DNA of 19,037 nt, taken from NCBI GenBank assembly GCA_017452405.1, contig JAFTMM010000130.1:1-19037 (forward strand), read 5' to 3'. Positions within the stretch are counted from its first letter, which is position 1. The number at the start of each line of letters is the position of its first letter. The notes under the pieces are model-generated. The model saw only the letters and a list, made by a program, of their open reading frames with translations. It searched no databases and was not told the origin of the DNA. This stretch comes from Clostridia bacterium (lineage in GTDB: Bacteria; Bacillota; Clostridia; Christensenellales; Pumilibacteraceae). The translations under genes and the position numbers were made by a program. Shown here one piece after another: positions 15,732 through 19,037 of this stretch.

Positions 15732-15801
15732 ATTATTCGGTTTTCCGCTTGCTTTTTACGCGCTTATCGGTGTATAATAAGGGCGCGGATAGCCGAATAA
15801 C
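15732..15801. promoter_or_regulatory. Inverted repeat resembling paired PurR boxes
   Basis: TTATTCGG (15733-15740) and CCGAATAA (15793-15800) are perfect inverse copies; the match extends inward to TTTTCC / GGATAG with a few mismatches. Read outward, the left half is AAAACCGAATAAT, matching 12 of 13 positions of the Bacillus PurBox consensus AWWWCCGAACWWT as I recall it; the right half matches less well. The halves flank the plus-strand promoter for the phosphatase gene and lie about 75-145 bp upstream of the purE start site. No purR gene is in the window. The function is inferred. Confidence 0.4.
15749..15778 (+). promoter_or_regulatory. Promoter of the phosphatase-kinase-ligase operon
   Basis: TATAAT (15773-15778) is a perfect -10 box, with TTGCTT (15749-15754) 18 bp upstream as a moderate -35 box. 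The predicted start is about 15785, giving a leader of about 43 nt before the GTG at 15828. It lies between the two arms of the inverted repeat at 15732-15801, so a protein bound there could repress it. Confidence 0.65.
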
Positions 15802-15827
15802 CGTAATATAATAAAGAGGTTAAAAGC

Positions 15828-16550
15828 GTGGTTTACGATATTGCAAGCGTTTGCAAAATTGGCGGACGGAAGGTCAATCAGGATTACGTCGCATGCTCCT
15901 ATGCGGACGGAAAGCTCGTTCTTGCCGTTTGCGACGGATTAGGCGCGTATGAAAATAGCGAGCTTGCCAGCCGTATATGCGCCGAGAGATTAATTAGCGA
16001 ACTTAAAGCCTGCCAAAACGTAGACGCGCTTAGCTTGGCTAATATCTTCAAGGACGCGCACGACGATATCGTAAGGGCGCGCGAAAGCGGAGACTTAATA
16101 GGAGCTTCTACTACCGCCGTCTGCTTTTATTCAAACGGAAAGGTAGCTTGCTCTGCGCATTCGGGCGATTCGCGCATTTATTTGCTTAAAAACGGCAAAA
16201 TCGCCCACGTTTCCAAAGACCATTCACTTGCGCAAGTCGCCGTAGATAAAGGCGAAATTACGCGCGAACAACTGCGCGACCACGGCGATCAAAACAAGCT
16301 AACAAGAGTGGTGGGCGGAAAGTTTTACGTCCTTCCCGACGTGCGTTTTTATCCCGTTTTGAACGAAGGACAGGCTGTACTTCTCTGCTCTGACGGCTGG
16401 TGGAAGTACGTCTACGAGAATGAAATGATTGAGGACGTTTTTTCTTCCGTTTCTTCGGAAGAAGCGCTATGCAAAATGGAACGAAGATTGCTGGAAAGAG
16501 CAGACGAGGAGTATGACAACTATTCAGCAGTACTTGCCGTGGTAAGATAA
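15828..16550 (+). CDS. PP2C-family serine/threonine protein phosphatase
   Basis: A cytosolic Mg/Mn-dependent phosphatase that would remove phosphate from Ser/Thr on proteins, by family knowledge (PppL/PrpC/Stp type). All core motifs are present in 240 residues: RKVNQDY (14-20), CDGLGAYENSELAS with metal Asp36 (35-48), ASTTAV (93-98), SAHSGDSRIYLL (109-120), DHSLAQVAVDKGEIT, LTRVVGG (158-164), LLCSDGWWKYV with Asp189 and the C-terminal DNYSAV (Asp230). There is no membrane segment. The start is GTG, supported by AAGAGGT eight bases before it. It is the first gene of a three-gene operon and is followed 4 nt later by the kinase it probably opposes. Confidence 0.95.
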   Translation: MVYDIASVCKIGGRKVNQDYVACSYADGKLVLAVCDGLGAYENSELASRICAERLISELKACQNVDALSLANIFKDAHDDIVRARESGDLIGASTTAVCFYSNGKVACSAHSGDSRIYLLKNGKIAHVSKDHSLAQVAVDKGEITREQLRDHGDQNKLTRVVGGKFYVLPDVRFYPVLNEGQAVLLCSDGWWKYVYENEMIEDVFSSVSSEEALCKMERRLLERADEEYDNYSAVLAVVR

Positions 16551-16554
16551 ATCA

Positions 16555-17586
16555 ATGATAGAAACGAAAGGACAATGCCCGTACTGCTTCGGCGCGCTGG
16601 ACAAAAAAGGCGCGTGCGAGAATTGCGGAAAAAAATTGAAACCGAGTGGCGTGCCAGCCAAGCACCTGCCACCTTTTACGTTACTTAAAAACCGTTACCG
16701 CGTAGGCGTGGCAATCGGTGAGGGCGGTTTCGGTATTACTTACAGAGGATGGGACGAACTAAACGGCTACGCAGTAGCGATTAAGGAATACTTTCCGTCT
16801 GCAATGATTACGCGCGAAGGCAATCGTTTGACGTGCAAAACGGACGACGTTCGGCAAAAATTTATACTCGGCAAAAAACGCTTTGCGTCCGAAGCCAAAA
16901 ATATGGCTGTGATTAAAAACGTCAAAGGCGTTACCGCCGTCCTCGACTTTTTCAGCGAAAACGATACCGTTTATATAGTAATGGAGTACCTTGACGGCGT
17001 TACGCTGGACAAATATCTGTCAGCTGTCGGTAAACTGTCGTTTGAGCGCGCTTTTTCCCTGCTCCGCCCCATTTTGGAAGCGGTACGTAGCCTGCACAAG
17101 GCAGGATTTATTCACGCGGATATTTCGCCCGATAATATTATGATTATGACTAACGGTGACAGCAAGCTTATAGACTTCGGTTCAGCTTCCCACGTCGGAG
17201 TTTTTGAAGGTCGCCGTCAAGTTACGCTTAAAAAGCATTTCGCTCCACCTGAACAATATAATTCGGGTATGGTTCTTTGTGCCGAAACGGACGTTTACGC
17301 TATTGGAGCGACGTTCTATTACGCCGTTACGCTCACTCGTCCGCCTGAGTCGGTTAAGCGTGAAGCGCGCGACGACTTGCGCCTCCCCGGCAGTATGGGC
17401 GCGAAAATAACTGCTGACGAGGAACGCGCTCTGCTTACTGCGCTCAAACTGCGCGCAGAAGAAAGGTTCGGTACGATAGACGAGCTTATCAATGCGTTCA
17501 GTACCGCGTCGGGAAATTGCTCAAAATTCAAAGAAAAGGAAATTAAACCTTCCCTGCTTAAAAAATTATTCGGTATGAAAAAATGA
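16555..17586 (+). CDS. Zinc-ribbon serine/threonine protein kinase (Hanks type)
   Basis: Phosphorylates Ser/Thr on unknown proteins. A short N-terminal zinc ribbon has two Cys pairs, CPYC (8-11) and CENC (21-24). A complete kinase domain follows (about 47-315): glycine loop GEGGFGITY (55-63), AIKEYF with Lys77, catalytic loop HADISPDN (187-194) with Asp189 and Asn194, DFG at 207-209, APPE (230-233) and ETDVYAIG. The catalytic-loop Lys of HRDLKPEN is replaced by Ser191, as in the bacterial 'ISPDN' branch. There is no membrane helix and no PASTA or other sensor domain; only a short basic tail (KPSLLKKLFGMKK) follows. It is 4 nt from the phosphatase and overlaps the next gene by 4 nt, so translation is probably coupled. 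Confidence 0.94.
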   Translation: MIETKGQCPYCFGALDKKGACENCGKKLKPSGVPAKHLPPFTLLKNRYRVGVAIGEGGFGITYRGWDELNGYAVAIKEYFPSAMITREGNRLTCKTDDVRQKFILGKKRFASEAKNMAVIKNVKGVTAVLDFFSENDTVYIVMEYLDGVTLDKYLSAVGKLSFERAFSLLRPILEAVRSLHKAGFIHADISPDNIMIMTNGDSKLIDFGSASHVGVFEGRRQVTLKKHFAPPEQYNSGMVLCAETDVYAIGATFYYAVTLTRPPESVKREARDDLRLPGSMGAKITADEERALLTALKLRAEERFGTIDELINAFSTASGNCSKFKEKEIKPSLLKKLFGMKK

Positions 17587-18449
17587 AAGGACTCATAGTA
17601 AAAAACGCATACTACCACGCAGAGGTCTATAACCGCCAATGCGAAAGGCTGAAAGAAGAACTTGAAAAGCTGGGCGCAGACGTTACGCTTAGGGATAACG
17701 ACTTCTTCCCTCTCGTTTCCGACGAGGGCGCGGAGTGGAACGACTTAGGTTACGACTTCTGCGTCTATCTCGATAAAGACAGATACGCTTCCCGTATTTT
17801 GTCGCAAAAAACGGAACTGTTTAACCGATTTGGTTCAATAGAAACTTGCGACGATAAAATGCTGACGGTTTTGCGCTTGTCCGGCAGAGGCGTTCCCATG
17901 CCTAAGACCTTGCCCGGTCTGCTTTGTTATAGAATCGAAGCGGTAGTTCCGAGAAAGTACGCAGAGGAAGTCGGACGCAAACTCGGCTATCCCGTGATAG
18001 TAAAGACGGCGTACGGTTCACAAGGTAAAGGCGTTTATAAAGCGGATAACGAAGACGAGTTACTGCGCGTTATGAACGAAATCCGTCTGCTTCCCCACTT
18101 ACTTCAAGAGTTTGTTGCGACGAGTAAAGGACGAGATCTGCGCGTTATCGTCGTAGGCGGAGAAGCTATCGGGTGTATGGAGCGCGTAGGCGACGACTTC
18201 CGCTCCAACGTTGGCGCAGGCGGTCACGGACTAAAAAGAGTGTTGGACGATAAAGCCAAAGAGATTGCCGAAAAAGCGTCTAAAATTCTTGGACTCGACT
18301 TCTGCGGAGTAGATTTACTATTCGGCGAGGACGGCTACAAGGTCTGCGAAGTAAACTCCAACGCCTTTTTCGAGGAGTTTGAAGCCGTCACGGGCATTAA
18401 CGTCGCAGGCGCTTACGCAAAGTATATAATAGAAAAAATGACTACCTAA
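17583..18449 (+). CDS. RimK-like ATP-grasp ligase
   Basis: ATP-grasp enzymes of this type form amide bonds, typically adding glutamate or another amino acid to a protein tail, peptide or cofactor. The 288-residue protein has a RimK-like N-terminal pre-ATP-grasp domain (about 1-88), then VIVKTAYGSQGKGV (138-151, Lys141 and the glycine-rich loop), LLQEFV (173-178), GRDLRVIVVGGEAIGCMER (183-201) and DFRSNVGAGG (205-214). The metal-binding FCGVDLLF / VCEVNSNAFFEEFE (Asp244, Glu256, Asn258) follows. This pattern is clearly RimK/LysX-like. It overlaps the kinase stop codon (ATGA at 17583-17586). The substrate is not evident: no S6 gene, LysW-like carrier or precursor peptide is adjacent. Confidence 0.9.
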   Translation: MKGLIVKNAYYHAEVYNRQCERLKEELEKLGADVTLRDNDFFPLVSDEGAEWNDLGYDFCVYLDKDRYASRILSQKTELFNRFGSIETCDDKMLTVLRLSGRGVPMPKTLPGLLCYRIEAVVPRKYAEEVGRKLGYPVIVKTAYGSQGKGVYKADNEDELLRVMNEIRLLPHLLQEFVATSKGRDLRVIVVGGEAIGCMERVGDDFRSNVGAGGHGLKRVLDDKAKEIAEKASKILGLDFCGVDLLFGEDGYKVCEVNSNAFFEEFEAVTGINVAGAYAKYIIEKMTT

Positions 18450-18480
18450 GGGTAGCGGACTCTTGGGGAATTTTGAATAA

Positions 18481-18497
18481 GTTGGTATAAAACCAAC
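18481..18497. terminator. Hairpin between convergent genes, possible bidirectional terminator
   Basis: GTTGGT-ATAAA-ACCAAC is a perfect 6-bp stem with a 5-nt loop. It lies between the stop of the ATP-grasp gene and the stop of the convergent KilA-N-type gene. Neither side has a proper T-run, so termination activity is uncertain. The rest of 18450-18581 holds no recognisable feature. Confidence 0.3.
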
Positions 18498-18581
18498 CCA
18501 CTCAGCTCACGGTGCGTGTTCTCGTTAGAAGTAATTTAATTCTTGAATATTTTACTTTTTCTGCAAATTTCATTTTACACC

Positions 18582-19037
18582 TCATTCAGAATCCGAGCCA
18601 TCGGTAAGTTGCAAAGTTTCTTCTGCCAAAACTTTCATTTGACGGATTGCTGCATTATTAAGTTTTATAAGACGTTCTTGTTGACTTAATCCTTGCTCGA
18701 TAAGATAAGCGTTTAAGTTTTCAAGGTTAGAAAGACAGACGAGTTGCGATACTTCGGCATAATCACGGATATTGCCTTTCTTGTCGGGGTTTTTATCTCG
18801 CCACTGTTTTGCCGTCATACCGAAAAGCGCAACGTTCAAAACGTCTGCTTCGCTTGCATAAACAAAAGATGCTTGTTCTTTGGATATTTCAAGGGGAATG
18901 ATTATGTTATCTTTAATAGCATCGGTGTGAATACGATAATTTATCTTTGCAAGTTCGCGTTTCACCGTCCAACCGAGTAATTTTTGTTCTTCTACTTTAA
19001 GACGTTGGAATTCCTTTATAATATACAAGTTAATTTC
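18582..19037 (-). CDS. KilA-N-type phage-related protein, C-terminal part (5' end outside the window)
   Basis: The frame is open to the right edge of the window. It reads EINLYIIKEFQRLKVEEQ before continuing through KINYRIHTDAI, FVYASEADVLNVALFGMTAK, QWRDKNPDKKGNIRDYA and LSNLENLNAYLIEQGLSQ to RLIKLNNAAIRQM. The TTG at 19028 is an internal codon and not a credible start. From memory this matches the conserved C-terminal half of KilA-N domain proteins of bacteria and phages, whose DNA-binding KilA-N domain would lie upstream, beyond position 19037. About 151 residues are visible. Function is not established for the family; it is often linked to phage or mobile DNA. It is convergent with the ATP-grasp gene. 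Confidence 0.7.
   Translation of the reverse strand, partial: EINLYIIKEFQRLKVEEQKLLGWTVKRELAKINYRIHTDAIKDNIIIPLEISKEQASFVYASEADVLNVALFGMTAKQWRDKNPDKKGNIRDYAEVSQLVCLSNLENLNAYLIEQGLSQQERLIKLNNAAIRQMKVLAEETLQLTDGSDSE

Overview
The window reads as a chromosomal segment of a Bacillota (Firmicutes) bacterium, most likely an anaerobic, gut-type Clostridia lineage. The reasons are the single-chain ~1240-residue PurL of the clostridial type, the purE-C-M-N-H-D-L gene order, AAGGAAA/GGAGG ribosome binding sites, TTGACA-17-TATAAT promoters, and many dispersed hairpin repeats of the kind common in uncultured gut Clostridia assemblies. The taxonomic call is inference. The sequence looks moderately AT-rich.

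Layout. The first ~46 bases are the 5' end of a 16S rRNA gene read leftward and cut by the window edge. Upstream of it (to ~393) are two tandem near-duplicate rRNA promoters 114 bp apart and a boxA-like site. Then, all on the minus strand, come argS (arginyl-tRNA synthetase), an AGCS sodium:amino-acid symporter, a 441-bp gap full of degenerate repeats, and ychF (Obg-family ATPase). Next is a purine biosynthesis cluster, transcribed right to left as purE-purC-purM-purN-purH-purD-purL (15627 down to 5431). A strong promoter lies just upstream of purE with a leader of about 30 nt, so there is no room for a riboswitch. purF, purB and purK are not present in the cluster.

On the right, divergent from purE, is a compact plus-strand operon of three genes: a PP2C protein phosphatase, a zinc-ribbon/Hanks-type serine/threonine kinase, and a RimK-like ATP-grasp ligase. 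They are separated by 4 nt and then overlap by 4 nt (ATGA). The shared intergenic region holds promoters for both directions and an inverted repeat resembling a pair of Bacillus-type PurBoxes. The window ends in the 3' part of a minus-strand KilA-N-type protein gene whose beginning lies outside.

How the genes work together. The seven pur genes encode eight of the ten steps from PRPP to IMP (PurH does two); the PurF and PurB steps must be encoded elsewhere. The phosphatase and kinase form an obvious reversible phosphorylation pair, and the coupled ATP-grasp enzyme suggests that the pair controls, or is controlled by, an amino-acid or peptide ligation. That triad is the best candidate here for an uncharacterised system. 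The second notable feature is a set of three long imperfect-hairpin elements whose ends lie exactly at the stop codons of purL, purH and purN.
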